From Colwellia sp. D2M02 (GTDB lineage Bacteria > Pseudomonadota > Gammaproteobacteria > Enterobacterales > Alteromonadaceae), in the NCBI RefSeq assembly GCF_018860755.1, contig NZ_JAHKPW010000072.1, forward strand, positions 1-43,462: DNA of 43,462 nucleotides, in the 5' to 3' direction. Below the pieces are notes generated by a model, which was not told the DNA's origin, made no database searches, and was given only the letters and a program-made list of their open reading frames with translations. Both the position numbers and the translations under genes were made by a program. Position 1 is the first letter of the stretch; every line of letters begins with the position of its first letter. Positions 33,530-43,397 of this stretch are shown in pieces.

Positions 33530-35698
33530 ATGAATTTTACACATAGCACCTATCAACGTAATGCTATTTATTTAGGTGTTGCTTTAGGTTTAACCTCCAC
33601 AGCAAGTTTCGCACAACAGCCAAAAGAGGCGACTGAGACCGTTACAAAAATAGAAGAAGTTGAAAGAATCCATATCACAACTCAACGTCAAGCCTATAGA
33701 GGTGACTTTTCTTCGCTTACTTCACCTGAATCTGTATCCGAAATTAGCCGACAATTGATAGATAATACCGGTATAGCCGAACTAACTCAGGTGTTAGATT
33801 TATCGGCGTCTGTTTCTAGACAAAATAGTTTAGGAGGCTTATGGGATAGTTACGCTATTCGCGGTTTTTTTGGTGATGAAAATGTTCCCAGTGGATATTT
33901 AGTTAATGGCTTTAATGCAGGTCGTGGTTTTTCAGGACCACGTGATATGTCAGGTATTGAACAAGTTGAGGTGTTAAAAGGGCCTAAAGCAGCACTTTAT
34001 GGACGTGGAGAGCCAGGTGGTACAATTAACCTTATTACTAAAAAGCCACAATTCGATCAACAAGGGCAAGTCACTGTTGAAGTCGGGAGCTATGATAAGC
34101 TGCGCCTAGAAGCTGATTTTACGGGGGAGTTAACTGAAAATGTTGCAGCCCGTGTAATCGGTTTCTATGAAACGGGTGATAGTTTTCGCGACACTTTAGA
34201 AATAGATAAGAAAGGTTTGATGGCATCTTTCTTATTTGAGCAAAGTGAGCAGTCTGTTTGGCACTATGAGCTTGAAGCTTCTCGACAAGAGATTCCCTTT
34301 GATAGGGGAATTTTAGCCTTAGGTGGAAATTTCGATATGATGCCGATAGAACGGTTCTTAGGGGAACCTGGTGACGGGGCAACTACTACCGAAGCGCTAG
34401 GCCACCAATTACAGTGGCAATATGACTTTTCAGATAACTGGTATGTTAATTCTGGTTTAACTTATCGCTCAACGAGGTTACAAGGTACATCAAGTGATGC
34501 TGAAGTTTCACCGGTACGTCAAATGCTCTATTACGATGGTCGAACCTTAACGAGGCAACGTCGCGCTAGAGATTATGATACAGATCAATTTGTTATTCGT
34601 TCAGAAGTATCGGGTAGATTTATGACAGGCGCTATCGAACATCAGTTGATGGTAGGTATTGATTATGATTTGTTTGATTATGACCGAGATTATCGCGTTT
34701 ATCGTGCGCCTGCTTTGAATACGGGTCCAACTAAAGCAATGCTTCATGCTATTGATATATATCAACCACTTTATGGTCAGCATGAACTGCCTACACCGAT
34801 ACCCGCTATTGTGCGTGTGCAAAAACAAAAAGCAACAGGTTTATATGTACAAGATCAATTACAGTTAACAGATGAGCTCCATGTTAGGCTTGGTGGTCGT
34901 ATTGATTGGTTAGAGCAAACATTAGACGATCAGTTAAAAGGCTTTTCAGCTAAGCAGTCAGAAAATCACTTTAGCCCGCAATTAGGTTTGGTATATCAGC
35001 TTAAAGATAATTGGTCGCTTTACACTAGCTATGGTGAAGGTTATCGATTGAACTTTGGCACAGATAGTAACGGTGAAGGTTTTAAACCAAATCAAACTAA
35101 ATCAGCTGAGGTAGGTACTAAATTTACCTTATTTGACAATAAACTTGATATAACATTAGCTTATTTTGATAGTCTTCAGAAAAATATCATTGTCGCTGAT
35201 ACACTAAACCCTGGTTACCATAACGCTATTGGTCAAGCCAGCAGTAGTGGCTTTGAAGTAGACATTGCGGGACAACTGCCAGCAGAGATAGATGTTTGGT
35301 TTTCATATGCATATATTGATGCGCAAGTTGATAAAGATGCCATTGATACCGGTTTAGGGGTTAGCATTCAAAAAGGCGATGAATTACTAAATATTCCCGA
35401 AAACAGTGCGAGTTTACAACTGAGCAAAATATTTTCTCTTTACGATAATGATTTGACCTTAGGGGCTGGAGCGACTTACATTGATAAACGCTTAGGGCAA
35501 CGGGGATCTGATTTTTATTTACCAGCCTATACGGTAGTAAATATGTTTGCTAAGTACAATGTGTCTTCACAAATTGATCTTAAGTTAGAGGTACATAACG
35601 CTTTTGATAAAAAACACTTTACTAATGCTTATACTCAAATATGGGTGCAACCAGGTGATCCTCGTACTATTGATTTTAATTTAACATACCAATTTTAA
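33530..35698 (+). CDS. TonB-dependent siderophore-type outer membrane receptor
   Basis: A 722-residue outer membrane receptor that uses TonB energy to import a ligand, probably a ferric siderophore. It has a signal peptide (cut near ASFA, about 28), a TonB-box-like ERIHIT segment (about 46-51), and a plug domain with GLWDSYAIRGF and VEVLKGPKAALYGRGEPGGTINLITKKP (about 145-172). The beta-barrel ends in the typical FNLTYQF. The plug resembles the TIGR01783 siderophore receptor group (inference). No siderophore synthesis, ABC transporter or regulator gene is adjacent and no clear Fur box is visible, so the ligand is open. ATG with AAGGAA 7-8 bp upstream. Confidence 0.92.
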   Translation: MNFTHSTYQRNAIYLGVALGLTSTASFAQQPKEATETVTKIEEVERIHITTQRQAYRGDFSSLTSPESVSEISRQLIDNTGIAELTQVLDLSASVSRQNSLGGLWDSYAIRGFFGDENVPSGYLVNGFNAGRGFSGPRDMSGIEQVEVLKGPKAALYGRGEPGGTINLITKKPQFDQQGQVTVEVGSYDKLRLEADFTGELTENVAARVIGFYETGDSFRDTLEIDKKGLMASFLFEQSEQSVWHYELEASRQEIPFDRGILALGGNFDMMPIERFLGEPGDGATTTEALGHQLQWQYDFSDNWYVNSGLTYRSTRLQGTSSDAEVSPVRQMLYYDGRTLTRQRRARDYDTDQFVIRSEVSGRFMTGAIEHQLMVGIDYDLFDYDRDYRVYRAPALNTGPTKAMLHAIDIYQPLYGQHELPTPIPAIVRVQKQKATGLYVQDQLQLTDELHVRLGGRIDWLEQTLDDQLKGFSAKQSENHFSPQLGLVYQLKDNWSLYTSYGEGYRLNFGTDSNGEGFKPNQTKSAEVGTKFTLFDNKLDITLAYFDSLQKNIIVADTLNPGYHNAIGQASSSGFEVDIAGQLPAEIDVWFSYAYIDAQVDKDAIDTGLGVSIQKGDELLNIPENSASLQLSKIFSLYDNDLTLGAGATYIDKRLGQRGSDFYLPAYTVVNMFAKYNVSSQIDLKLEVHNAFDKKHFTNAYTQIWVQPGDPRTIDFNLTYQF

Positions 35699-35925
35699 TT
35701 AGAATAACTTATCTAAGAAGAAGCGTTTAGCCGACCCCTTCGGGCAGCGTTTGTTAGGACTTTTTACTGCGTTATCGTCATTTTATGTGAAAAGAGCCAC
35801 ATTATAATGGCTTTGGTCTGTATAAATACTCAACAATACGCTGTAAAAGTAATCTCGAATGTTCCACAGAACGTAACATTTATTCTATGAGATAGAGATT
35901 AGAAGGGAGCTGTTATTAAGAAGGT

Positions 35926-35956
35926 AAAGGCGAGTAAAGTTATTTTACTCGCCTTT
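35926..35956. terminator. Bidirectional terminator between the TonB receptor and sdaA
   Basis: A 13-bp perfect stem (AAAGGCGAGTAAA / TTTACTCGCCTTT) with a 5-nt loop, 30 bp beyond the sdaA stop on the minus strand and also downstream of the receptor gene. The 287-bp gap between the two stops holds nothing else that I can support, apart from a weak GACCCCTTCGGG-type loop near 35736. Confidence 0.85.
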
Positions 35957-35985
35957 TATTGTAGCTCTAACTTTAAATCAAAAAG

Positions 35986-37362
35986 TTAACACTCAGTAAT
36001 ATTTACCGCTAAACCGCCGCGTGAGGTTTCTTTATATTTGGTCTTCATGTCATTACCGGTTTCCCACATGGTTTTAATTACTTTATCTAGAGAAACTTTT
36101 TGTGTACCGGTACCGCGAAGTGCTAAACGAGAGGCGTTAATCGCTTTAACTGAACCCATAGCATTGCGCTCAATACAAGGAACTTGTACTAAACCGCCTA
36201 CGGGATCGCAAGTTAAGCCTAAGTTATGCTCCATGCCGATTTCGGCAGCATTTTCTACTTGTTGTGGCGTACCACCTAAAATTTCAGTTAACGCACCTGC
36301 AGCCATTGAACAAGCAACACCCACTTCACCTTGACAACCCACCTCAGCACCAGAAATAGACGCATTGGTTTTATATAAAATACCAATAGCAGCTGCGGTT
36401 AGTAGATAGCGAATACAATCATCATCAGAAACAGGTTTCACAAACTTATCGTAATAACATAATACCGCTGGAATAATACCTGCTGCACCATTTGTAGGTG
36501 CTGTTACTACACGGCTACCAGCAGCATTCTCTTCATTGACTGCCATGGCAAATAAGTTAACCCAATCCATTGCATTGAGTGGATCGTTTGACTTTTCTAC
36601 CGATAAGGTACGGTAAAGCGCAGGAGCGCGTCGAGAAACTTTTAATCCACCAGGGAGAATACCTTCGGTGGCAATTCCTCGATCAACACTACTCTTCATT
36701 GCACTCCAAATATTCACAAGCTTGGCGCGAATAGTGGCTTCATCGGCTAAACACTTTTCATTATTCATCATAATAGTACTAATGCTTAAGCCGAGTGTGT
36801 GAGCTTCATTTAGGAGTTCTTCAGCACTACTGAAAATATGCGGGCGTTGAATGTTACTATGCAATGATAAGGCTTTGTCTTTTTCTTTTTCAAAGTCGCA
36901 ATCTTGAACAATAAAGCCACCACCAATCGAATAGTAAGTTTGCTCTAATAGCAATACGTCATCTTGATAAGCATAAAGGGTCATCGCGTTAGCATGTGCA
37001 GGTAATGTTTTTCTGCGGTGGTAAATTATTGCGTTATCTTTTGGAAAGCTAACCACTTTATGCCCACCTAAGTTGATGGTTTGTGTTTTTACCACTTCGG
37101 CTAAAATGCTTTCGATAGAGTCAACAGGAATATCTTCAGGGTTTTCGCCTGATAAACCTAATATCACAGCTTTACCTGTGCCGTGACCAATCCCCGTTTG
37201 TCCTAAGGAGCCAAACAATTCGCATCGCACTCTGTTGGTTGTTGATAACAGCTGCTCAGTTACTAAAGCATCGGCAAATAATTTTGCCGCTTTCATTGGG
37301 CCAACCGTATGCGAGCTAGATGGACCAATACCAATAGAGAACATATCAAATACACTAATCAT
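35986..37362 (-). CDS. sdaA: L-serine ammonia-lyase (L-serine dehydratase), single chain
   Basis: A cytosolic Fe-S enzyme that deaminates L-serine to pyruvate and ammonia. The 458 residues are the usual length for the single-chain form, with the beta part first ([17 protein letters not shown], about 7-23) and the alpha part second. Cys residues expected to hold the [4Fe-4S] cluster appear in the C-terminal half ([10 protein letters not shown] about 343-352; [14 protein letters not shown] about 384-397). Substrate loops SSSHT and [19 protein letters not shown] are present. It is the last gene of pabB-nudL-sdaA, the order also found in E. coli. The 143-bp gap from nudL may hold its own promoter. 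ATG start. Confidence 0.97.
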   Translation of the reverse strand: MISVFDMFSIGIGPSSSHTVGPMKAAKLFADALVTEQLLSTTNRVRCELFGSLGQTGIGHGTGKAVILGLSGENPEDIPVDSIESILAEVVKTQTINLGGHKVVSFPKDNAIIYHRRKTLPAHANAMTLYAYQDDVLLLEQTYYSIGGGFIVQDCDFEKEKDKALSLHSNIQRPHIFSSAEELLNEAHTLGLSISTIMMNNEKCLADEATIRAKLVNIWSAMKSSVDRGIATEGILPGGLKVSRRAPALYRTLSVEKSNDPLNAMDWVNLFAMAVNEENAAGSRVVTAPTNGAAGIIPAVLCYYDKFVKPVSDDDCIRYLLTAAAIGILYKTNASISGAEVGCQGEVGVACSMAAGALTEILGGTPQQVENAAEIGMEHNLGLTCDPVGGLVQVPCIERNAMGSVKAINASRLALRGTGTQKVSLDKVIKTMWETGNDMKTKYKETSRGGLAVNITEC

Positions 37363-37505
37363 GATTTTTTCCGAATAAATTTTTGATGGTTTGCTTTTTA
37401 TTAGAATTATTGTCGGTAATTTTAGCTGAAAGTTATCAGTTTGAAAAACAAAAACTACGTAAAATATAAACTATTTACGACTAATAACGTTGTCTTTCGA
37501 TATAA

Positions 37506-38093
37506 CTAATTTAATTGTTGTATGAGATCTTTCAGCATAGAAGCCGTAGCTCCCCATATATTATAGTGCTTGTAGGGCATAAAATGAACATTATGAGGGT
37601 TCCCATTATAATGGGTACTGATAGTGTATTGTTTAGATGAACTAAAAAAGTGTTGTAAGGGCACTTGAAATATTTCAGCTACTTCATTTTTGTCTAATAA
37701 AAACTGCTGCTTATTATCAATCATGGCTACAATTGGAATAACATGAAAGCCGCTAATTGTTTGGCACGGGGGTAATGTACCTAAAATATTAACAGCAGAC
37801 GCTAATAAACCAATTTCTTCTTGTGCTTCTCTTAATGCAGTTGCGGTTGGATTAGCGTCACTTGGCTCTACTTTACCGCCAGGAAAGCTAACTTGTGATG
37901 GGTGGTGTTTTAGGTGGCTTGCTCGTTTCGTCAGTAACACTTGTAAGCCATCGTGAGTGTGCTCACCTTCAATTAGCGTAATTAATACTGCTGCCGACTT
38001 AAGTGGTCTAGGGTGAATATAGTTATGACTTGACTGCCCAAGTTGCAGCAAATTAAAACGTAATAAAAAATCGTCTTTGGTCATAACTACCAC
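37506..38093 (-). CDS. nudL: NudL-like CoA pyrophosphatase (Nudix hydrolase)
   Basis: A cytosolic Nudix enzyme probably cleaving coenzyme A or its derivatives to 3',5'-ADP and phosphopantetheine. The 195-residue length matches E. coli NudL (192). The Nudix box is clear: SFPGGKVEPSD...ATALREAQEEIGL (about 69-95), with the preceding LLTKRASHLKHHPSQVSFPGG block, which is the CoA-specific NudL/Nudt7-type signature. It sits 45 bp after pabB in the same direction, upstream of sdaA. The start codon in the displayed frame is ATG at 38093; an ATG four codons on (MTKDD) is also possible. Confidence 0.92.
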   Translation of the reverse strand: MVVMTKDDFLLRFNLLQLGQSSHNYIHPRPLKSAAVLITLIEGEHTHDGLQVLLTKRASHLKHHPSQVSFPGGKVEPSDANPTATALREAQEEIGLLASAVNILGTLPPCQTISGFHVIPIVAMIDNKQQFLLDKNEVAEIFQVPLQHFFSSSKQYTISTHYNGNPHNVHFMPYKHYNIWGATASMLKDLIQQLN

Positions 38094-38138
38094 ACTGTGT
38101 TAAAAGCTATCGTTAAAAGCTACTTTGTTACTTATAAT

Positions 38139-39587
38139 TTAACAGGTTAATTTGCTGAGTACAGGTAATATGCAATTTACTTTATCAAAAGTCTCTTGGT
38201 ATTCGCTTAATGCCGTTGAATCAGCTACTAAGCCACCACCAGCCCAGCAATGAACGGTATTTACCTGGGTACTTTCATTATGCTGACATACTAAGGTACG
38301 TATAGTAATGCTGGTATCCATGGTGCCACATTGAGAAACATAGCCAATAGAGCCGCAATATATACTACGGCGGTGAGGCTCTAGCTCTTCAATTATTTCC
38401 ATCGCTCGTATTTTGGGTGCGCCAGTAATTGAGCCGCCAGGAAAAGCGCCACGGAGTAAGTCGGTGGCGTTTTTATCATGACCAAGTTCTCCTTCTACCG
38501 TACTCACTAAATGGTGCACTGCGGGAAAACTTTCAATATCAAATAACTTAGGTACTTTTACCGTGCCAGCTTGGCAAACTTTACTCATGTCGTTACGCAG
38601 TAAATCAACAATCATTAAATTTTCAGCACGGTTTTTAATTGAGTTTTTTAACTCAGTTGCGATGACTTCATCTTGCGCGGTATCACTGTGACGAGGCGCT
38701 GTGCCTTTGATGGGCTTACTTTGGACTCTACCTTGACGTAATTGTAAAAAACGCTCAGGTGAAACACTTAAAATAGCTGAATTCTCAAGGCGTATAAACG
38801 CGGAAAAAGGCGCTTTATTCGCGGCTCTTAACGCTAAGTAAGCTTGAAATTCATCCCCTTGATAGTGGCTCGTAAAACGTTGAGCTAAGTTAATTTGGTA
38901 ACAGTCACCAGAGAGTAAATAACGCTGTACTTGGTTAAACTTTTCAATATAACTGGCCTGAGTCATATTGGCTAACCATGGCTGTGTTAAGCAAAAAGGT
39001 GGGCTTACGTTTGCAGATTCAGTAACGATTTCTTGAATGTTTTTGGTTAGTGATGCACGTTGTTTTTCTGGGCAAACCAAATAGAAGTTATTGGTTTTGT
39101 TATCAAAAACTATTGCTTGTTGGTAAATGCCTACGGCCATTTCAGGTAAGTTAATATCTTGCTCTGCAATAGAGGGGAGTTTTTCAAAGCGTCGACCTAA
39201 GTCATAAGCAAAATAACCTAAAGCACCTCCTAAAAAAGGCAATAACTGATGAGGTGCTTGTTCATCGCCTAATAATTGTTGCTGTACCGAATGTAATAAA
39301 CTTAATGGTTCATCATCACATTCAATAATACGTTCATTTTGAATGGCTGTTTGCCTGTAAGTAATCGTTGTGGTTTTATTTTGTGTGATTAGCGTCGCTT
39401 GAGGTTGCCAAACGATAATATCAAAACGGCTATCAACATGATTACTTTGACAAGAGTCTAACCACATTGCCCATGGCTGCTTAGCAAAACAAGCAAACAC
39501 TGTTTCAGGCGTGGTGTTTTTCGATAATGTTAATAGCTGTGCAGTGATATTTAAATTTATAGGTGTTGAAGGTAATGCATTAAACAA
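38139..39587 (-). CDS. pabB: Aminodeoxychorismate synthase component I
   Basis: Converts chorismate with amino donation (from the PabA glutaminase) to 4-amino-4-deoxychorismate in folate synthesis. The 482-residue protein is of normal or slightly long size. It has an N-terminal anthranilate-synthase-like domain and a chorismate-binding domain (about 215-475). Visible are YQINLAQRFTS, SPERFLQL, the KPIKGTAPR motif, ENLMIVDLLRNDMSKVC, HHLVSTVEGEL and PGGSITGAPKIRAMEII. The KPIKGT lysine marks PabB rather than TrpE. pabA is not in the window. It is first in pabB-nudL-sdaA and divergent from the fumarase gene. Confidence 0.95.
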   Translation of the reverse strand: MFNALPSTPINLNITAQLLTLSKNTTPETVFACFAKQPWAMWLDSCQSNHVDSRFDIIVWQPQATLITQNKTTTITYRQTAIQNERIIECDDEPLSLLHSVQQQLLGDEQAPHQLLPFLGGALGYFAYDLGRRFEKLPSIAEQDINLPEMAVGIYQQAIVFDNKTNNFYLVCPEKQRASLTKNIQEIVTESANVSPPFCLTQPWLANMTQASYIEKFNQVQRYLLSGDCYQINLAQRFTSHYQGDEFQAYLALRAANKAPFSAFIRLENSAILSVSPERFLQLRQGRVQSKPIKGTAPRHSDTAQDEVIATELKNSIKNRAENLMIVDLLRNDMSKVCQAGTVKVPKLFDIESFPAVHHLVSTVEGELGHDKNATDLLRGAFPGGSITGAPKIRAMEIIEELEPHRRSIYCGSIGYVSQCGTMDTSITIRTLVCQHNESTQVNTVHCWAGGGLVADSTALSEYQETFDKVNCILPVLSKLTC

Positions 39588-39776
39588 GATTAAATCACTC
39601 AGAGTATTCGCCAGTAAAATAGTTATTATCAGCCATTACCGCTGGCAGCACTTTTAATAGCGAGTTATGATATACAGTTAAACGCATTATAACTTTACAC
39701 CCTTAAATTTTATATAGTTGTTAAATCATTTCTACAACAAAGCTAATATTTTTAAACCAAGGTAATAGAGAGCACT

Positions 39777-41294
39777 ATGGCCATTATAAAACAACAAGAC
39801 TTAATCGATAGTATTGAAGATGCATTACAATATATTTCTTACTATCATCCATTGGATTTTATTCAAGCGTTAGAAAAAGCGTATAACAAAGAAGAAAGCC
39901 AGCCAGCAAAAGATGCTATTGCACAAATTTTAATTAACTCGCGTATGTCAGCACAGGGCAAGCGTCCTATTTGTCAAGATACGGGTATTGTTACTTGTTT
40001 CGTTAAAGTGGGTATGGCAGTTCAGTGGGATAAAACTGATATGACCGTACAACAAATGGTTGATGAAGGCACACGCCGTGCTTATTTAAATCCAGATAAT
40101 CCATTACGAGCGTCAATCGTTGCAGACCCTGCCGGAAAACGTATTAATACTAAAGATAATACGCCGTCAGTTGTTCATATTGATATGGTGCCGGGTGACG
40201 GCATTGAAGTGATGATTGCGGCAAAAGGCGGCGGCAGTGAAAACAAAACCAAAATGGTCATGTTAAACCCGTCAGACTCTATTGCTGATTGGGTTGTAAA
40301 AACACTACCAACAATGGGCGCAGGTTGGTGTCCACCGGGTATGTTAGGTATAGGTGTTGGTGGTACGGCTGAAAAAGCGGGGGTTTTAGCGAAAGAAAGC
40401 TTAATGGACCCGGTTAATATTCAAGAGCTAATTGAGCGCGGTCCACAAAATGCTGAAGAAGAATTACGTTTAGAAATTTTCGAACGTGTAAATAACTTAG
40501 GTATTGGCGCACAAGGTTTAGGTGGTTTAACAACAGTGGTTGATGTGAAAATTAACTCAGTGCCTACTCATGCAGCATCTAAGCCAGTCGTTATGATCCC
40601 AAATTGTGCGGCAACCCGCCACGTTCACTTTCATTTAGATGGCTCAGGTCCTGCGGATTTAACACCACCTAAACTAGAAGATTGGCCTGAAATTACTTGG
40701 GAAGTAGGAGATGATGTTCGTCGGGTAAATGTTGATGACTTATCGAAAACCGATATTAGCGAGTGGAAAACAGGCGAAACAGTGTTACTTAGTGGCACTA
40801 TTTTAACCGGCCGTGATGCTGCGCATAAACGTATTCAAGAAATGCTAGCTAAAGGTGAAAAACTACCGGTAGACTTTACTAACAAGTTTATTTATTACGT
40901 TGGTCCTGTTGATGCTATCGGTAATGAAGCGGTAGGTCCTGCGGGTCCAACAACGGCAACACGTATGGATAAATTTACCGAAATGATGTTAGCTGAAACT
41001 GGTTTATTAGGCACTATTGGTAAAGCTGAGCGTGGCGCAGCTACCGTAGAAAGTATTAAGAACCATAAGTCAGTGTACCTAATGGCTGTAGGTGGTGCTG
41101 CATATTTAGTGTCTAAAGCAATCAAAAAAGCGAAAGTCGTTGCTTTTGAAGATATGGGAATGGAAGCTATTTATGAGTTTGAAGTGGAAGATATGCCGGT
41201 AACGGTAGCTGTTGATAGTAGCGGGGAGTCTGCTCACGTTACGGGGCCAGCACTTTGGAAAGTTAAAATTGAAGAAGCGCATACAAAAAAATAA
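39777..41294 (+). CDS. fumA: Class I (iron-sulfur) fumarate hydratase
   Basis: Reversibly hydrates fumarate to L-malate in the TCA cycle, using an oxygen-sensitive [4Fe-4S] cluster. The 505-residue single chain combines both halves (alpha about 1-290, beta about 330-505). Conserved segments: CQDTGIVTCF (cluster Cys, about 61), AAKGGGSENKT, GWCPPGMLGIGVGGTAEKA (Cys near 184) and PNCAATRHVHFHLDGSGP (Cys near 272). The beta half has GDAAHKR-like GRDAAHKRI and GPAGPTTATRMDKF. E. coli FumA/FumB have 548. The symbol is by family. ATG start after AGAGAG; preceded by 189 bp shared with divergent pabB, where I see no convincing FNR site. Confidence 0.94.
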   Translation: MAIIKQQDLIDSIEDALQYISYYHPLDFIQALEKAYNKEESQPAKDAIAQILINSRMSAQGKRPICQDTGIVTCFVKVGMAVQWDKTDMTVQQMVDEGTRRAYLNPDNPLRASIVADPAGKRINTKDNTPSVVHIDMVPGDGIEVMIAAKGGGSENKTKMVMLNPSDSIADWVVKTLPTMGAGWCPPGMLGIGVGGTAEKAGVLAKESLMDPVNIQELIERGPQNAEEELRLEIFERVNNLGIGAQGLGGLTTVVDVKINSVPTHAASKPVVMIPNCAATRHVHFHLDGSGPADLTPPKLEDWPEITWEVGDDVRRVNVDDLSKTDISEWKTGETVLLSGTILTGRDAAHKRIQEMLAKGEKLPVDFTNKFIYYVGPVDAIGNEAVGPAGPTTATRMDKFTEMMLAETGLLGTIGKAERGAATVESIKNHKSVYLMAVGGAAYLVSKAIKKAKVVAFEDMGMEAIYEFEVEDMPVTVAVDSSGESAHVTGPALWKVKIEEAHTKK

Positions 41295-41341
41295 ATAAGT
41301 AATATATTTGCTTATTTAGGGAGGGTGATCTTTCAGCCCCT

Positions 41342-41387
41342 AGTATAAAAAAAGCGACTTAAGTCGCTTTTTTTATACTTTTTTTTC
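41342..41387. terminator. Terminator after fumarase (38-bp perfect palindrome)
   Basis: AGTATAAAAAAAGCGACTT followed by its exact complement, a 38-bp perfect palindrome with a further T-run (TTTTTTT) on the plus strand. It lies 47 bp after the fumarase stop and can act in both directions. Confidence 0.9.
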
Positions 41388-41456
41388 ACTTTCCTAGTAA
41401 TTTACCTTAACTGGATTAAACTCAATAATAAGATTTGATTAACATAAATTTTTATA

Positions 41457-43004
41457 ATGAGTAACTTTATTTTTCAAGACGAAGTTGAACTAGAAGAAGA
41501 CAATACGCTTATTAAAAAGAAAGATAAGTATTGGAAGATACTGGTTGTTGATGATGATGAATCCGTACATCAAGTAACGAAACTTGTTTTATCTGATGCA
41601 GAAATAGAGCATCGTAAGTTAATTATAGTCTCAGCGTACTCGAGTGAAGAAGCGCAGGAAATCTTACAAAAAGACGATTCATTTTGTATGGCGTTTGTTG
41701 ATGTTGTGATGGAAACGGATCATGCAGGATTAGAGCTGGTTGAATGGATCCGCAAAGAGCATGGCAATCAAGCAATACGGTTAGTTTTGAGAACAGGTCA
41801 AGCTGGCACGGCTCCTGAGGCAAAAGTTATTAAAGAGTTTGATATTAATGACTATAAAGAGAAAACTGATTTTACCGCCAATAAAATGATCACTACCGTT
41901 TATGCCAGCATTCGTGCTTATCGCGATATTATGACCATTAAACGTAGTCTAGACGCCTTTAAAAAGCTTATTGAAGCGACACATGATTTACTTAAAATAA
42001 ATCAACTGAAAAGCTTTGGTTCAGCAGCTTTAAACCATTTATTGGCATTGATGAACGTTGACAGTTCAGCTTTATACATAGCCAGAACACAAGTGGACTT
42101 TTCAGATCAAGCAAGTAGCTGCATTATTGCTTGCACCGGTAAGTATATCTGTGAGTCTAACTCGTTAGAAGAGTCAGATATTAGCGAAGATGTGAAAGAA
42201 AAAATACAGCAAGTTTTTATTGATAAGGCACACTATAGCGATGAAAGCTGTTTTGTTGGTTATTATCACTCCTCAAGCAATGCCGCATCAGTACTTTATA
42301 TCGAATTCGAAGATGACAAAGAGCACTTTAAAGCAAGTCTCGCTGAGCTTTTTGCAACCAATGTGGCTTTAATTTTAGAGAGCTTAGCAAAGCAGCAAGA
42401 AATAGAGAAAACCCAAAAAGAGTTGCTGTTTATTGTCGGTGAAGCCGTTGAAGCGCGTAGTAAAGAAACAGGCGCTCATGTGCGCCGAGTTGCTGCTATT
42501 TGTGAACTAATGGCGCAAAAACTTAATTTAGGCGACTCTTTTATTGAAGCTATTCGCCTCGCTGCTCCATTACATGATTTAGGGAAAATCGCCATTCCAG
42601 AACACATACTGCACAAGCCGGGAAAATTAGAGGGGGAAGAGTGGGAGACCATGAAATCGCATGCTCAAATAGGCGCGGATATTTTAAACAAGTCAACGGT
42701 AAGTGTTTCTAAGCTCGCCGCGCGACTTGCTCATTATCATCATGAGAATTGGGACGGAAGCGGATACCCAGAAAAACTAAAAGGAGAGGATATTCCTCTT
42801 GAAGCGAGAATTATGGCCGTTGCCGATGTATTTGATGCGCTTGGCTCAAAACGTTGCTACAAGTCTCCTTGGAGTAACGAAGAAATTAAAGCGTTTATGC
42901 TAGATGAGAAAAATAAAAAATTTGAAGGAAGGCTCGTTGATGTGATTCTTGATAATTTTGAAGAGTTCTCTGATATTAGGGTGCAACACCCGGACGACTT
43001 TTAG
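41457..43004 (+). CDS. Response regulator with DUF3369 and HD-GYP c-di-GMP phosphodiesterase output
   Basis: A 515-residue signalling protein. The receiver domain (about 27-150) has the acidic pocket VVDDDES (31-37), phospho-acceptor Asp82 in AFVDVVME and a Lys in the DYKEKTD loop (about 142). A central DUF3369 segment (about 165-320) follows; this sensor-like module often sits between receiver and HD-GYP. The HD-GYP domain (about 325-510) has all signature residues: GAHVRRVA, HDLGKIAIPEHIL (about 373), HAQIGADIL, AHYHHENWDGSGYP (about 427-440). It should degrade cyclic di-GMP when phosphorylated. No histidine kinase is adjacent, so its partner is unknown. ATG start. Confidence 0.94.
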   Translation: MSNFIFQDEVELEEDNTLIKKKDKYWKILVVDDDESVHQVTKLVLSDAEIEHRKLIIVSAYSSEEAQEILQKDDSFCMAFVDVVMETDHAGLELVEWIRKEHGNQAIRLVLRTGQAGTAPEAKVIKEFDINDYKEKTDFTANKMITTVYASIRAYRDIMTIKRSLDAFKKLIEATHDLLKINQLKSFGSAALNHLLALMNVDSSALYIARTQVDFSDQASSCIIACTGKYICESNSLEESDISEDVKEKIQQVFIDKAHYSDESCFVGYYHSSSNAASVLYIEFEDDKEHFKASLAELFATNVALILESLAKQQEIEKTQKELLFIVGEAVEARSKETGAHVRRVAAICELMAQKLNLGDSFIEAIRLAAPLHDLGKIAIPEHILHKPGKLEGEEWETMKSHAQIGADILNKSTVSVSKLAARLAHYHHENWDGSGYPEKLKGEDIPLEARIMAVADVFDALGSKRCYKSPWSNEEIKAFMLDEKNKKFEGRLVDVILDNFEEFSDIRVQHPDDF

Positions 43005-43131
43005 CTAACGTAATATTTATTCATATAGCGTGAATTTGTAGCTTTTTCTAAAGAAATGAATTGCTATTAATAGTCTGCCTTTAAAACTATCAACAAACGA
43101 TTAGGTAGATTATTTAAAAGGGTGGTCAATT
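43005..43131. other. Gene-free stretch before the tRNA relics
   Basis: The 316 bases between the HD-GYP gene and the tRNA hold no credible open reading frame. This left part has no structure that I can support. The right part (43132-43320) is explained by the decayed tRNA copies listed separately. Confidence 0.4.
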
Positions 43132-43205
43132 AGGTTTTACAGGGAGTGAAGTTGCTTACTTTTACAGTGAACTGACGATCTGTCTTTGTACTTTGGTAAA
43201 GCCAA
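43132..43205 (-). pseudogene. Decayed partial copy of the initiator tRNA (outer relic)
   Basis: The core GAACTGACGA (43169-43178) is identical to the tRNA T-arm/variable-region segment at 43341-43350. It is followed by TCTGTCTTTGTACTTTGGTAAAGCCA, which aligns with the inner relic (CTTGTCATTTATGCTTTGGTAAAACCA) with few changes. The anticodon position is lost (TAC for ATG) and the acceptor stem is not recognisable. It cannot fold as a tRNA. Confidence 0.55.
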
Positions 43206-43229
43206 GTTATTTAATTTAAACTTAAGAAT

Positions 43230-43310
43230 TGGTTGTGGGAGCTTTTATTTTATGAAGAGGGAACTGACGACTTGTCATTTATGCTTTGGTAAAACCAGGT
43301 TATTTTAATT
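43230..43310 (-). pseudogene. Decayed partial copy of the initiator tRNA (inner relic)
   Basis: TGGTTGTGGGAGC (43230-43242) matches the 3' end of the real tRNA (TGGTTGCGGGAGC, 43321-43333). After an 11-base insertion, GAACTGACGAC (43261-43271) follows, and ATG (anticodon CAT on the minus strand) sits at the same 20-base offset as in the real gene. CCAGG of the D arm is kept (43295-43299). The 5' acceptor strand is missing, so this is not a working tRNA. Confidence 0.6.
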
Positions 43311-43320
43311 ATCAATGAAT

Positions 43321-43397
<77 letters not shown>

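Noticed and set aside
41400..41456. FNR-like site (TTGAT...ATCAA) near the HD-GYP or fumarase genes
   Set aside because: Only a half-site-like TTGATTAA is visible; the second half is missing, and the fumarase upstream region also lacks a full site.
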